From positions 62,001-126,000 of the forward strand of contig OY723286.1 of NCBI GenBank assembly GCA_963210315.1: 64,000 bases of DNA, read 5' to 3'. The stretch comes from Rhynchopus euleeides (taxonomy: Eukaryota; Euglenozoa; Diplonemea; Diplonemida; Diplonemidae). The position numbers and the translations under genes were made by a program. The notes under the pieces are model-generated. The model had not been told where the DNA came from. It did no database searches and saw only the letters and a program-made list of their open reading frames with translations. This document shows, one piece after another, positions 12,694 to 25,696 of this stretch; position 1 is the first letter of the stretch, and every line of letters begins with the position of its first letter.

Positions 12694-14431
12694 CCAAGAT
12701 CCACATGCAGGCAGCTCAAGATCCACATGCAGGCAGCTCACGGTTTTGCCAAGATCCACATGCAGGCAGCTCAAGATCCACATGCAGACAGCTCCTGGTT
12801 TTGCCAAGATCCACATGCAGGCAGCTCCTGGTTTTGCCAAGATCCACATGCAGGCAGCTCACGGTTTTGCCAAGATCCACATGCAGGCAGCTCAAGATCC
12901 ACATGCAGGCAGCTCCTGGTTTTGCCAAGATCCACATGCAGGCAGCTCAAGATCCACATGCAGGCAGCTCCTGGTTTTGCCAAGATCCACATGCAGGCAG
13001 CTCAAGATCCACATGCAGGCAGCTCCTGGTTTTGCCAAGATCCACATGCAGGCAGCTCAAGATCCACATGCAGGCAGCTCACGGTTTTGCCAAGATCCAC
13101 ATGCAGGCAGCTCAAGATCCACATGCAGGCAGCTCCTGGTTTTGCCAAGATCCACATGCAGGCAGCTCAAGATCCACATGCAGGCAGCTCCTGGTTTTGC
13201 CAAGATCCACATGCAGGCAGCTCAAGATCCACATGCAGGCAGCTCACGGTTTTGCCAAGATCCACATGCAGACAGCTCCTGGTTTTGCCAAGATCCACAT
13301 GCAGGCAGCTCAAGATCCACATGCAGGCAGCTCACGGTTTTGCCAAGATCCACATGCAGGCAGCTCAAGATCCACATGCAGGCAGCTCCTGGTTTTGCCA
13401 AGATCCACATGCAGGCAGCTCAAGATCCACATGCAGGCAGCTCACGGTTTTGCCAAGATCCACATGCAGGCAGCTCACGGTTTTGCCAAGATCCACATGC
13501 AGGCAGCTCAAGATCCACATGCAGGCAGCTCAAGATCCACATGCAGGCAGCTCCTGGTTTTGCCAAGATCCACATGCAGGCAGCTTAAGATCCACATGCA
13601 GGCAGCTCACGGTTTTGCCAAGATCCACATGCAGGCAGCTCAAGATCCACATGCAGGCAGCTCAAGATCCACATGCAGGCAGCTCAAGATTCACATGCAG
13701 GCAGCTCAAGATCCACATGCAGGCAGCTCCTGGTTTTGCCAAGATCCACATGCAGGCAGCTCACGGTTTTGCCAAGATCCACATGCAGGCAGCTCAAGAT
13801 CCACATGCAGGCAGCTCAAGATCCACATGCAGGCAGCTCAAGATCCACATGCAGGCAGCTCAAGATCCACATGCAGGCAGCTCCTGGTTTTGCCAAGATC
13901 CACATGCAGGCAGCTCCTGGTTTTGCCAAGATCCACATGCAGGCAGCTCAAGATCCACATGCAGGCAGCTCAAGATCCACATGCAGGCAGCTCCTGGTTT
14001 TGCCAAGATCCACATGCAGGCAGCTCAAGATCCACATGCAGGCAGCTCAAGATCCACATGCAGGCAGCTCAAGATCCACATGCAGGCAGCTCAAGATCCA
14101 CATGCAGGCAGGTCACGGTTTTGCCAAGATCCACATGCAGGCAGCTCAAGATCCACATGCAGGCAGCTCACGGTTTTGCCAAGATCCACATGCAGCCAGC
14201 TCACGGTTTTGCCAAGATCCACATGCAGGCAGCTCAAGATCCACATGCAGGCAGCTCAAGATCCACATGCAGGCAGCTCAAGATCCACATGCAGGCAGCT
14301 CCTGGTTTTGCCAAGATCCACATGCAGGCAGCTCACGGTTTTGCCAAGATCCACATGCAGGCAGCACCTGGTTTTGCCAAGATCCACATGCAGGCAGCTC
14401 CTGGTTTTGCCAAGATCCACATGCAGGCAGC

Positions 14432-17126
14432 TCAAGATCCACATGCAGGCAGCTCAAGATCCACATGCAGGCAGCTCAAGATCCACATGCAGGCAGCTCC
14501 TGGTTTTGCCAAGATCCACATGCAGGCAGCTCACGGTTTTGCCAAGATCCACATGCAGGCAGCTCCTGGTTTTGCCAAGATCCACATGCAGGCAGCTCAA
14601 GATCCACATGCAGGCAGCTCAAGATCCACATGCAGGCAGGTCACGGTTTTGCCAAGATCCACATGCAGGCAGCTCAAGATCCACATGCAGGCAGCTCACG
14701 GTTTTGCCAAGATCCACATGCAGGCAGCTCACGGTTTTGCCAAGATCCACATGCAGGCAGCTCCTGGTTTTGCCAAGATCCACATGCAGGCAGCTCAAGA
14801 TCCACATGCAGGCAGCTCACGGTTTTGCCAAGATCCACATGCAGGCAGCTCAAGATCCACATGCAGGCAGCTCCTGGTTTTGCCAAGATCCACATGCAGG
14901 CAGCTCCTGGTTTTGCCAAGATCCACATGCAGGCAGCTCAAGATCCACATGCAGGCAGCTCCTGGTTTTGCCAAGATCCACATGCAGGCAGCTCAAGATC
15001 CACATGCAGGCAGCTCAAGATCCACATGCAGGCAGCTCAAGATCCACATGCAGGCAGCTCCTGGTTTTGCCAAGATCCACATGCAGGCAGCTCCTGGTTT
15101 TGCCAAGATCCACATGCAGGCAGCTCAAGATCCACATGCAGGCAGCTCCTGGTTTTGCCAAGATCCACATGCAGGCAGCTCACGGTTTTGCCAAGATCCA
15201 CATGCAGGCAGCTCCTGGTTTTGCCAAGATCAACATGCAGGCAGCTCAAGATCCACATGCAGGCAGCTCAAGATCCACATGCAGGCAGGTCACGGTTTTG
15301 CCAAGATCCACATGCAGGCAGCTCAAGATCCACATGCAGGCAGCTCACGGTTTTGCCAAGATCCACATGCAGGCAGCTCACGGTTTTGCCAAGATCCACA
15401 TGCAGGCAGCTCCTGGTTTTGCCAAGATCCACATGCAGGCAGCTCAAGATCCACATGCAGGCAGCTCACGGTTTTGCCAAGATCCACATGCAGGCAGCTC
15501 AAGATCCACATGCAGGCAGCTCCTGGTTTTGCCAAGATCCACATGCAGGCAGCTCCTGGTTTTGCCAAGATCCACATGCAGGCAGCTCAAGATCCACATG
15601 CAGGCAGCTCCTGGTTTTGCCAAGATCCACATGCAGGCAGCTCAAGATCCACATGCAGGCAGCTCCTGGTTTTGCCAAGATCCACATGCAGGCAGCTCAA
15701 GATCCACATGCAGGCAGCTCAAGATCCACATGCAGGCAGCTCACGGTTTTGCCAAGATCCACATGCAGGCAGCTCCTGGTTTTGCCAAGATCCACATGCA
15801 GGCAGCTCAAGATCCACATGCAGGCAGCTCAAGATCCACATGTAGGCAGGTCACGGTTTTGCCAAGATCCACATGCAGGCAGCTCAAGATCCACATGCAG
15901 GCAGCTCACGGTTTTGCCAAGATCCACATGCAGGCAGCTCACGGTTTTGCCAAGATCCACATGCAGGCAGCTCCTGGTTTTGCCAAGATCCACATGCAGG
16001 CAGCTCAAGATCCACATGCAGGCAGCTCACGGTTTTGCCAAGATCCACATGCAGGCAGCTCAAGATCCACATGCAGGCAGCTCCTGGTTTTGCCAAGATC
16101 CACATGCAGGCAGCTCCTGGTTTTGCCAAGATCCACATGCAGGCAGCTCAAGATCCACATGCAGGCAGCTCCTGGTTTTGCCAAGATCCACATGCAGGCA
16201 GCTCAAGATCCACATGCAGGCAGCTCACGGTTTTGCCAAGATCCACATGCAGACAGCTCCTGGTTTTGCCAAGATCCACATGCAGGCAGCTCAAGATCCA
16301 CATGCAGGCAGCTCAAGATCCACATGCAGGCAGCTCACGGTTTTGCCAAGATCCACATGCAGGCAGCTCAAGATCCACATGCAGGCAGCTCAAGATCCAC
16401 ATGCAGGCAGCTCAAGATCCACATGCAGGCAGCTCCTGGTTTTGCCAAGATCCACATGCAGGCAGCTCACGGTTTTGCCAAGATCCACATGCAGGCAGCT
16501 CCTGGTTTTGCCAAGATCCACATGCAGGCAGCTCAAGATCCACATGCAGGCAGCTCAAGATCCACATGCAGGCAGGTCACGGTTTTGCCAAGATCCACAT
16601 GCAGGCAGCTCAAGATCCACATGCAGGCAGCTCACGGTTTTGCCAAGATCCACATGCAGCCAGCTCACGGTTTTGCCAAGATCCACATGCAGGCAGCTCA
16701 AGATCCACATGCAGGCAGCTCACGGTTTTGCCAAGATCCACATGCAGGCAGCTCAAGATCCACATGCAGGCAGCTCAAGATCCACATGCAGGCAGCTCAA
16801 GATCCACATGCAGGCAGCTCCTGGTTTTGCCAAGATCCACATGCAGGCAGCTCACGGTTTTGCCAAGATCCACATGCAGGCAGCTCCTGGTTTTGCCAAG
16901 ATCCACATGCAGGCAGCTCACGGTTTTGCCAAGATCCACATGCAGGCAGCTCACGGTTTTGCCAAGATCCACATGCAGGCAGCTCCTGGTTTTGCCAAGA
17001 TCCACATGCAGGCAGCTCAAGATCCACATGCAGGCAGCTCACGGTTTTGCCAAGATCCACATGCAGGCAGCTCAAGATCCACATGCAGGCAGCTCCTGGT
17101 TTTGCCAAGATCCACATGCAGGCAGC
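14432..17126 (+). repeat. Mixed satellite tract with three copies of a 0.56-0.65-kb HOR
   Basis: A block starting with the tgcaggcaggt-gamma2 variant, then S-A-A-B, recurs at 14619, 15268 and 15829; the spacings are 649 and 561 bp (59 and 51 x 11). Other variants are catcaacatg near 15231 and catgtaggcag at 15840-15850, the latter making a TAG. The right part (16.2-17.1 kb) alternates A and B units without a clear HOR. Only satellite is present. Confidence 0.75.
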
Positions 17127-18117
17127 TCAAGGTCCACATGCAGGCAGCTCACGGTTTTGCCAAGATCCACATGCAGACAGCTCCTGGTTTTGCCAAGATC
17201 CACATGCAGGCAGCTCAAGATCCACATGCAGGCAGCTCAAGATCCACATGCAGGCAGCTCCTTGTTTTGCCAAGATCCACATGCAGGCAGCTCCTGGTTT
17301 TGCCAAGATCCACATGCAGGCAGCTCAAGATCCACATGCAGGCAGCTCCTGGTTTTGCCAAGATCCACATGCAGGCAGCTCCTGGTTTTGCCAAGATCCA
17401 CATGCAGGCAGCTCAAGATCCACATGCAGGCAGCTCACGGTTTTGCCAAGATCCACATGCAGGCAGCTCACGGTTTTGCCAAGATCCACATGCAGGCAGC
17501 TCCTGGTTTTGCCAAGATCCACATGCAGGCAGCTCCTGGTTTTGCCAAGATCCACATGCAGGCAGCTCAAGATCCACATGCAGGCAGCTCACGGTTTTGC
17601 CAAGATCCACATGCAGACAGCTCCTGGTTTTGCCAAGATCCACATGCAGGCAGCTCAAGATCCACATGCAGGCAGCTCACGGTTTTGCCAAGATCCACAT
17701 GCAGGCAGCTCAAGATCCACATGCAGGCAGCTCCTGGTTTTGCCAAGATCCACATGCAGGCAGCTCAAGATCCACATGCAGGCAGCTCACGGTTTTGCCA
17801 AGATCCACATGCAGACAGCTCCTGGTTTTGCCAAGATCCACATGCAGGCAGCTCAAGATCCACATGCAGGCAGCTCACGGTTTTGCCAAGATCCACATGC
17901 AGACAGCTCCTGGTTTTGCCAAGATCCACATGCAGGCAGCTCAAGATCCACATGCAGGCAGCTCACGGTTTTGCCAAGATCCACATGCAGACAGCTCCTG
18001 GTTTTGCCAAGATCCACATGCAGGCAGCTCAAGATCCACATGCAGGCAGCTCACGGTTTTGCCAAGATCCACATGCAGACAGCTCCTGGTTTTGCCAAGA
18101 TCCACATGCAGGCAGCT
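17127..18117 (+). repeat. Satellite tract ending in a run of 88-bp S-A-B' trimers
   Basis: From about 17765 the order S-A-B' (22+33+33 = 88 bp) repeats four times in a row up to the TAA-creating change at 18118. This is the simplest and most regular HOR in the window. The left half is mixed A, B and S units. Confidence 0.8.
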
Positions 18118-20328
18118 TAAGATCCACATGCAGGCAGCTCACGGTTTTGTTACGATCCACATGCAGGCAGCTCAAGATCCACATGCAGGCAGCTCCTGGT
18201 TTTGCCAAGATCCACATGCAGGCAGCTCCTGGTTTTGCCAAGATCCACATGCAGGCAGCTCAAGATCCACATGCAGGCAGCTCAAGATCCACATGCAGGC
18301 AGCTCCTGGTTTTGCCAAGATCCACATGCAGGCAGCTCAAGATCCACATGCAGGCAGCTCAAGATCCACATGCAGGCAGCTCCTGGTTTTGCCAAGATCC
18401 ACATGCAGGCAGCTCACGGTTTTGCCAAGATCCACATGCAGGCAGCTCCTGGTTTTGCCAAGATCCACATGCAGGCAGCTCCTGGTTTTGCCAAGATCCA
18501 CATGCAGGCAGCTCAAGATCCACATGCAGGCAGCTCACGGTTTTGCCAAGATCCACATGCAGACAGCTCCTGGTTTTGCCATGATCCACATGCAGGCAGC
18601 TCAAGATCCACATGCAGGCAGCTCCTGGTTTTGCCAAGATCCACATGCAGGCAGCTCAAGATCCACATGCAGGCAGCTCACGGTTTTGCCAAGATCCACA
18701 TGCAGACAGCTCCTGGTTTTGCCAAGATCCACATGCAGGCAGCTCAAGATCCACATGCAGGCAGCTCACGGTTTTGCCAAGATCCACATGCAGGCAGCTC
18801 AAGATCCACATGCAGGCGGCTCCTGGTTTTGCCAAGATCCACATGCAGGCAGCTCACGGTTTTGCCAAGATCCACATGCAGGCAGCTCACGGTTTTGCCA
18901 AGATCCACATGCAGGCAGCTCCTGGTTTTGCCAAGATCCACATGCAGGCAGCTCAAGATCCACATGCAGGCAGCGCACGGTTTTGCCAAGATCCACATGC
19001 AGGCAGCTCAAGATCCACATGCAGGCAGCTCCTGGTTTTGCCAAGATCCACATGCAGGCAGCTCCTGGTTTTGCCAAGATCCACATGCAGGCAGCTCAAG
19101 ATCCACATGCAGGCAGCTCCTGGTTTTGCCAAGATCCACATGCAGGCAGCTCAAGGTCCACATGCAGGCAGCTCACGGTTTTGCCAAGATCCACATGCAG
19201 ACAGCTCCTGGTTTTGCCAAGATCCACATGCAGGCAGCTCAAGATCCACATGCAGGCAGCTCAAGATCCACATGCAGGCAGCTCACGGTTTTGCCAAGAT
19301 CCACATGCAGGCAGCTCAAGATCCACATGCAGGCAGCTCCTGGTTTTGCCAAGATCCACATGCAGGCAGGTCCTGGTTTTGCCAAGATCCACATGCAGGC
19401 AGCTCAAGATCCACATGCAGGCAGCTCACGGTTTTGCCAAGATCCACATGCAGGCAGCTCAAGATCCACATGCAGGCAGCTCCTGGTTTTGCCAAGATCC
19501 ACATGCAGGCAGCTCCTGGTTTTGCCAAGATCCACATGCAGGCAGCTCAAGATCCACATGCAGGCAGCTCACGGTTTTGCCAAGATCCACATGCAGACAG
19601 CTCCTGGTTTTGCCAAGATCCACATGCAGGCAGCTCAAGATCCACATGCAGGCAGCTCACGGTTTTGCCAAGATCCACATGCAGGCAGCTCAAGATCCAC
19701 ATGCAGGCAGCTCCTGGTTTTGCCAAGATCCACATGCAGGCAGCTCCTGGTTTTGCCAAGATCCACATGCAGGCAGCTCAAGATCCACATGCAGGCAGCT
19801 CACGGTTTTGCCAAGATCCACATGCAGACAGCTCCTGGTTTTGCCAAGATCCACATGCAGGCAGCTCAAGATCCACATGCAGGCAGCTCACGGTTTTGCC
19901 AAGATCCACATGCAGACAGCTCCTGGTTTTGCCAAGATCCACATGCAGGCAGCTCAAGATCCACATGCAGGCAGCTCACGGTTTTGCCAAGATCCACATG
20001 CAGGCAGCTCAAGATCCACATGCAGGCAGCTCCTGGTTTTGCCAAGATCCACATGCAGGCAGCTCAAGATCCACATGCAGGCAGCTCACGGTTTTGCCAA
20101 GATCCACATGCAGACAGCTCCTGGTTTTGCCAAGATCCACATGCAGGCAGCTCAAGATCCACATGCAGGCAGCTCACGGTTTTGCCAAGATCCACATGCA
20201 GACAGCTCCTGGTTTTGCCAAGATCCACATGCAGGCAGCTCAAGATCCACATGCAGGCAGCTCACGGTTTTGCCAAGATCCACATGCAGACAGCTCCTGG
20301 TTTTGCCAAGATCCACATGCAGGCAGCT
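18118..20328 (+). repeat. TAA-marked HOR copy, 2211 bp
   Basis: Starts at alpha with C to T at its first base (taagatccaca). Soon after comes cacggttttgttacg (18144 on), a doubly changed gamma2/alpha junction. It ends in more 88-bp S-A-B' trimers. The left part matches the next copy at +2211 bp. The middle (18799-19600) matches at +2068, a 143-bp (13 x 11) length difference. Confidence 0.8.
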
Positions 20329-21703
20329 TAAGATCCACATGCAGGCAGCTCACGGTTTTGTTAAGATCCACATGCAGGCAGCTCAAGATCCACATGCAGG
20401 CAGCTCCTGGTTTTGCCAAGATCCACATGCAGGCAGCTCCTGGTTTTGCCAAGATCCACATGCAGGCAGCTCAAGATCCACATGCAGGCAGCTCAAGATC
20501 CACATGCAGGCAGCTCCTGGTTTTGCCAAGATCCACATGCAGGCAGCTCAAGATCCACATGCAGGCAGCTCAAGATCCACATGCAGGCAGCTCCTGGTTT
20601 TGCCAAGATCCACATGCAGGCAGCTCACGGTTTTGCCAAGATCCACATGCAGGCAGCTCCTGGTTTTGCCAAGATCCACATGCAGGCAGCTCCTGGTTTT
20701 GCCAAGATCCACATGCAGGCAGCTCAAGATCCACATGCAGGCAGCTCACGGTTTTGCCAAGATCCACATGCAGACAGCTCCTGGTTTTGCCAAGATCCAC
20801 ATGCAGGCAGCTCAAGATCCACATGCAGGCAGCTCACGGTTTTGCCAAGATCCACATGCAGGCAGCTCAAGATCCACATGCAGGCGGCTCCTGGTTTTGC
20901 CAAGATCCACATGCAGGCAGCTCACGGTTTTGCCAAGATCCACATGCAGGCAGCTCACGGTTTTGCCAAGATCCACATGCAGGCAGCTCCTGGTTTTGCC
21001 AAGATCCACATGCAGGCAGCTCAAGATCCACATGCAGGCAGCTCACGGTTTTGCCAAGATCCACATGCAGGCAGCTCAAGATCCACATGCAGGCAGCTCC
21101 TGGTTTTGCCAAGATCCACATGCAGGCAGCTCCTGGTTTTGCCAAGATCCACATGCAGGCAGCTCAAGATCCACATGCAGGCAGCTCCTGGTTTTGCCAA
21201 GATCCACATGCAGGCAGCTCAAGGTCTACATGCAGGCAGCTCACGGTTTTGCCAAGATCCACATGCAGACAGCTCCTGGTTTTGCCAAGATCCACATGCA
21301 GGCAGCTCAAGATCCACATGCAGGCAGCTCAAGATCCACATGCAGGCAGCTCACGGTTTTGCCAAGATCCACATGCAGGCAGCTCAAGATCCACATGCAG
21401 GCAGCTCCTGGTTTTGCCAAGATCCACATGCAGGCAGCTCCTGGTTTTGCCAAGATCCACATGCAGGCAGCTCAAGATCCACATGCAGGCAGCTCACGGT
21501 TTTGCCAAGATCCACATGCAGGCAGCTCAAGATCCACATGCAGGCAGCTCCTGGTTTTGCCAAGATCCACATGCAGGCAGCTCCTGGTTTTGCCAAGATC
21601 CACATGCAGGCAGCTCAAGATCCACATGCAGGCAGCTCACGGTTTTGCCAAGATCCACATGCAGACAGCTCCTGGTTTTGCCAAGATCCACATGCAGGCA
21701 GCT
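20329..21703 (+). repeat. TAA-marked HOR copy, 1375 bp
   Basis: Begins with the same taagatccaca change. The changed junction here reads ttttgttaagatc (20356 on), against ttttgttacgatc in the preceding copy. It includes tgcaggcggct near 20881 and caaggtctaca near 21220, which recur in later copies at +2079 bp. Confidence 0.78.
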
Positions 21704-23782
21704 TAAGATCCACATGCAGGCAGCTCACGGTTTTGCCAAGATCCACATGCAGACAGCTCCTGGTTTTGCCAAGATCCACATGCAGGCAGCTCAAGATCCA
21801 CATGCAGGCAGCTCACGGTTTTGCCAAGATCCACATGCAGGCAGCTCCTGGTTTTGCCAAGATCCACATGCAGGCAGCTCAAGATCCACATGCAGGCAGC
21901 TCACGGTTTTGCCAAGATCCACATGCAGACAGCTCCTGGTTTTGCCAAGATCCACATGCAGGCAGCTTAATATCCACATGCAGGCAGCTCAAGATCCACA
22001 TGCAGGCAGCTCCTGGTTTTGCCAAGATCCACATGCAGGCAGCTCCTGGTTTTGCCAAGATCCACATGCAGGCAGCTCAAGATCCACATGCAGGCAGCTC
22101 AAGATCCACATGCAGGCAGCTCCTGGTTTTGCCAAGATCCACATGCAGGCAGCTCAAGATCCACATGCAGGCAGCTCAAGATCCACATGCAGGCAGCTCC
22201 TGGTTTTGCCAAGATCCACATGCAGGCAGCTCACGGTTTTGCCAAGATCCACATGCAGGCAGCTCCTGGTTTTGCCAAGATCCACATGCAGGCAGCTCCT
22301 GGTTTTGCCAAGATCCACATGCAGGCAGCTCAAGATCCACATGCAGGCAGCTCACGGTTTTGCCAAGATCCACATGCAGACAGCTCCTGGTTTTGCCAAG
22401 ATCCACATGCAGGCAGCTCAAGATCCACATGCAGGCAGCTCCTGGTTTTGCCAAGATCCACATGCAGGCAGCTCAAGATCCACATGCAGGCAGCTCCTGG
22501 TTTTGCCAAGATCCACATGCAGGCAGCTCCTGGTTTTGCCAAGATCCACATGCAGGCAGCTCAAGATCCACATGCAGGCAGCTCACGGTTTTGCCAAGAT
22601 CCACATGCAGACAGCTCCTGGTTTTGCCAAGATCCACATGCAGGCAGCTCAAGATCCACATGCAGGCAGCTCCTGGTTTTGCCAAGATCCACATGCAGGC
22701 AGCTCACGGTTTTGCCAAGATCCACATGCAGGCAGCTCCTGGTTTTGCCAAGATCCACATGCAGGCAGCTCCTGGTTTTGCCAAGATCCAAATGCAGGCA
22801 GCTCAAGATCCACATGCAGGCAGCTCACGGTTTTGCCAAGATCCACATGCAGACAGCTCCTGGTTTTGCCAAGATCCACATGCAGGCAGCTCAAGATCCA
22901 CATGCAGGCAGCTCACGGTTTTGCCAAGATCCACATGCAGGCAGCTCAAGATCCACATGCAGGCGGCTCCTGGTTTTGCCAAGATCCACATGCAGGCAGC
23001 TCACGGTTTTGCCAAGATCCACATGCAGGCAGCTCACGGTTTTGCCAAGATCCACATGCAGGCAGCTCCTGGTTTTGCCAAGATCCACATGCAGGCAGCT
23101 CAAGATCCACATGCAGGCAGCTCACGGTTTTGCCAAGATCCACATGCAGGCAGCTCAAGATCCACATGCAGGCAGCTCCTGGTTTTGCCAAGATCCACAT
23201 GCAGGCAGCTCCTGGTTTTGCCAAGATCCACATGCAGGCAGCTCAAGATCCACATGCAGGCAGCTCCTGGTTTTGCCAAGATCCACATGCAGGCAGCTCA
23301 AGGTCTACATGCAGGCAGCTCACGGTTTTGCCAAGATCCACATGCAGACAGCTCCTGGTTTTGCCAAGATCCACATGCAGGCAGCTCAAGATCCACATGC
23401 AGGCAGCTCAAGATCCACATGCAGGCAGCTCACGGTTTTGCCAAGATCCACATGCAGGCAGCTCAAGATCCACATGCAGGCAGCTCCTGGTTTTGCCAAG
23501 ATCCACATGCAGGCAGCTCCTGGTTTTGCCAAGATCCACATGCAGGCAGCTCAAGATCCACATGCAGGCAGCTCACGGTTTTGCCAAGATCCACATGCAG
23601 GCAGCTCAAGATCCACATGCAGGCAGCTCCTGGTTTTGCCAAGATCCACATGCAGGCAGCTCCTGGTTTTGCCAAGATCCACATGCAGGCAGCTCAAGAT
23701 CCACATGCAGGCAGCTCACGGTTTTGCCAAGATCCACATGCAGACAGCTCCTGGTTTTGCCAAGATCCACATGCAGGCAGCT
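21704..23782 (+). repeat. TAA-marked HOR copy, 2079 bp
   Basis: Carries two alpha changes 264 bp apart, taagatccaca at 21704 and taatatccaca at 21968. Landmarks at 21021, 21384, 21527, 21703, 21791, 21879, 22019 and 22154 recur 2079 bp (189 x 11) later. Confidence 0.85.
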
Positions 23783-25696
23783 TAAGATCCACATGCAGGC
23801 AGCTCACGGTTTTGCCAAGATCCACATGCAGACAGCTCCTGGTTTTGCCAAGATCCACATGCAGGCAGCTCAAGATCCACATGCAGGCAGCTCACGGTTT
23901 TGCCAAGATCCACATGCAGGCAGCTCCTGGTTTTGCCAAGATCCACATGCAGGCAGCTCAAGATCCACATGCAGGCAGCTCACGGTTTTGCCAAGATCCA
24001 CATGCAGACAGCTCCTGGTTTTGCCAAGATCCACATGCAGGCAGCTTAATATCCACATGCAGGCAGCTCAAGATCCACATGCAGGCAGCTCCTGGTTTTG
24101 CCAAGATCCACATGCAGGCAGCTCCTGGTTTTGCCAAGATCCACATGCAGGCAGCTCAAGATCCACATGCAGGCAGCTCAAGATCCACATGCAGGCAGCT
24201 CCTGGTTTTGCCAAGATCCACATGCAGGCAGCTCAAGATCCACATGCAGGCAGCTCAAGATCCACATGCAGGCAGCTCCTGGTTTTGCCAAGATCCACAT
24301 GCAGGCAGCTCACGGTTTTGCCAAGATCCACATGCAGGCAGCTCCTGGTTTTGCCAAGATCCACATGCAGGCAGCTCCTGGTTTTGCCAAGATCCACATG
24401 CAGGCAGCTCAAGATCCACATGCAGGCAGCTCACGGTTTTGCCAAGATCCACATGCAGACAGCTCCTGGTTTTGCCAAGATCCACATGCAGGCAGCTCAA
24501 GATCCACATGCAGGCAGCTCCTGGTTTTGCCAAGATCCACATGCAGGCAGCTCAAGATCCACATGCAGGCAGCTCACGGTTTTGCCAAGATCCACATGCA
24601 GACAGCTCCTGGTTATGCCAAGATCCACATGCAGGCAGCTCAAGATCCACATGCAGGCAGCTCACGGTTTTGCCAAGATCCACATGCAGGCAGCTCAAGA
24701 TCCACATGCAGGCAGCTCCTGGTTTTGCCAAGATCCACATGCAGGCAGCTCCTGGTTTTGCCAAGATCCACATGCAGGCAGCTCAAGATCCACATGCAGG
24801 CAGCTCAAGATCCACATGCAGGCAGCTCACGGTTTTGCCAAGATCCACATGCAGACAGCTCCTGGTTTTGCCAAGATCCACATGCAGGCAGCTCAAGATC
24901 CACATGCAGGCAGCTCCTGGTTTTGCCAAGATCCACATGCAGGCAGCTCCTGGTTTTGCCAAGATCCACATGCAGGCAGCTCAAGATCCACATGCAGGCA
25001 GCTCACGGATTTGCCAAGATCCACATGCAGACAGCTCCTGGTTTTGCCAAGATCCACATGCAGGCAGCTCAAGATCCACATGCAGGCAGCTCCTGGTTTT
25101 GCCAAGATCCACATGCAGGCAGCTCCTGGTTTTGCCAAGATCCACATGCAGGCAGCTCAAGATCCACATGCAGGCAGCTCCTGGTTTTGCCAAGATCCAC
25201 ATGCAGGCAGCTCAAGGTCTACATGCAGGCAGCTCACGGTTTTGCCAAGATCCACATGCAGACAGCTCCTGGTTTTGCCAAGATCCACATGCAGGCAGCT
25301 CAAGATCCACATGCAGGCAGCTCAAGATCCACATGCAGGCAGCTCACGGTTTTGCCAAGATCCACATGCAGGCAGCTCAAGATCCACATGCAGGCAGCTC
25401 CTGGTTTTGCCAAGATCCACATGCAGGCAGCTCCTGGTTTTGCCAAGATCCACATGCAGGCAGCTCAAGATCCACATGCAGGCAGCTCACGGTTTTGCCA
25501 AGATCCACATGCAGGCAGCTCAAGATCCACATGCAGGCAGCTCCTGGTTTTGCCAAGATCCACATGCAGGCAGCTCCTGGTTTTGCCAAGATCCACATGC
25601 AGGCAGCTCAAGATCCACATGCAGGCAGCTCACGGTTTTGCCAAGATCCACATGCAGACAGCTCCTGGTTTTGCCAAGATCCACATGCAGGCAGCT
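23783..25696 (+). repeat. TAA-marked HOR copy, 1914 bp
   Basis: Same pair of changes (23783 and 24047). Landmarks recur 1914 bp (174 x 11) later. It contains the rare gamma1 variant cctggttatgc near 24611, shared with the next copy near 26525. Confidence 0.85.

Larger units (their letters stand above)
7987..13800 (+). repeat. Super-repeat copy 2
   Basis: Same landmarks as the block at 1. The start is offset by 7986 bp (726 x 11) and the TAA landmark by 8492 bp (5094 to 13586, 772 x 11); the difference reflects HOR gain and loss inside. It contains two near-complete 1155-bp HORs (8173 and 9328) where the first block has one and a part. Confidence 0.85.
1..14431 (+). repeat. Long-range duplication, copy 1
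   Basis: Matches 46688-64000 in order and orientation. The offset is 46687 to about 5370, 46764 to about 6210, 47336 to about 10100, and 49569 from there to the window end. The offset steps are 77, 572 and 2233 bp, all multiples of 11, and copy 1 is the shorter. Rare single-base variants are shared at matching places, for example gatcgac at 114/46801, gcagggagct at 5386/52150, aagattcac at 13691/63260 and gcagcacctgg at 14366/63935. I noticed no substitution between the copies while comparing landmarks, so the duplication is very recent, homogenised, or an assembly effect. Confidence 0.92.
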
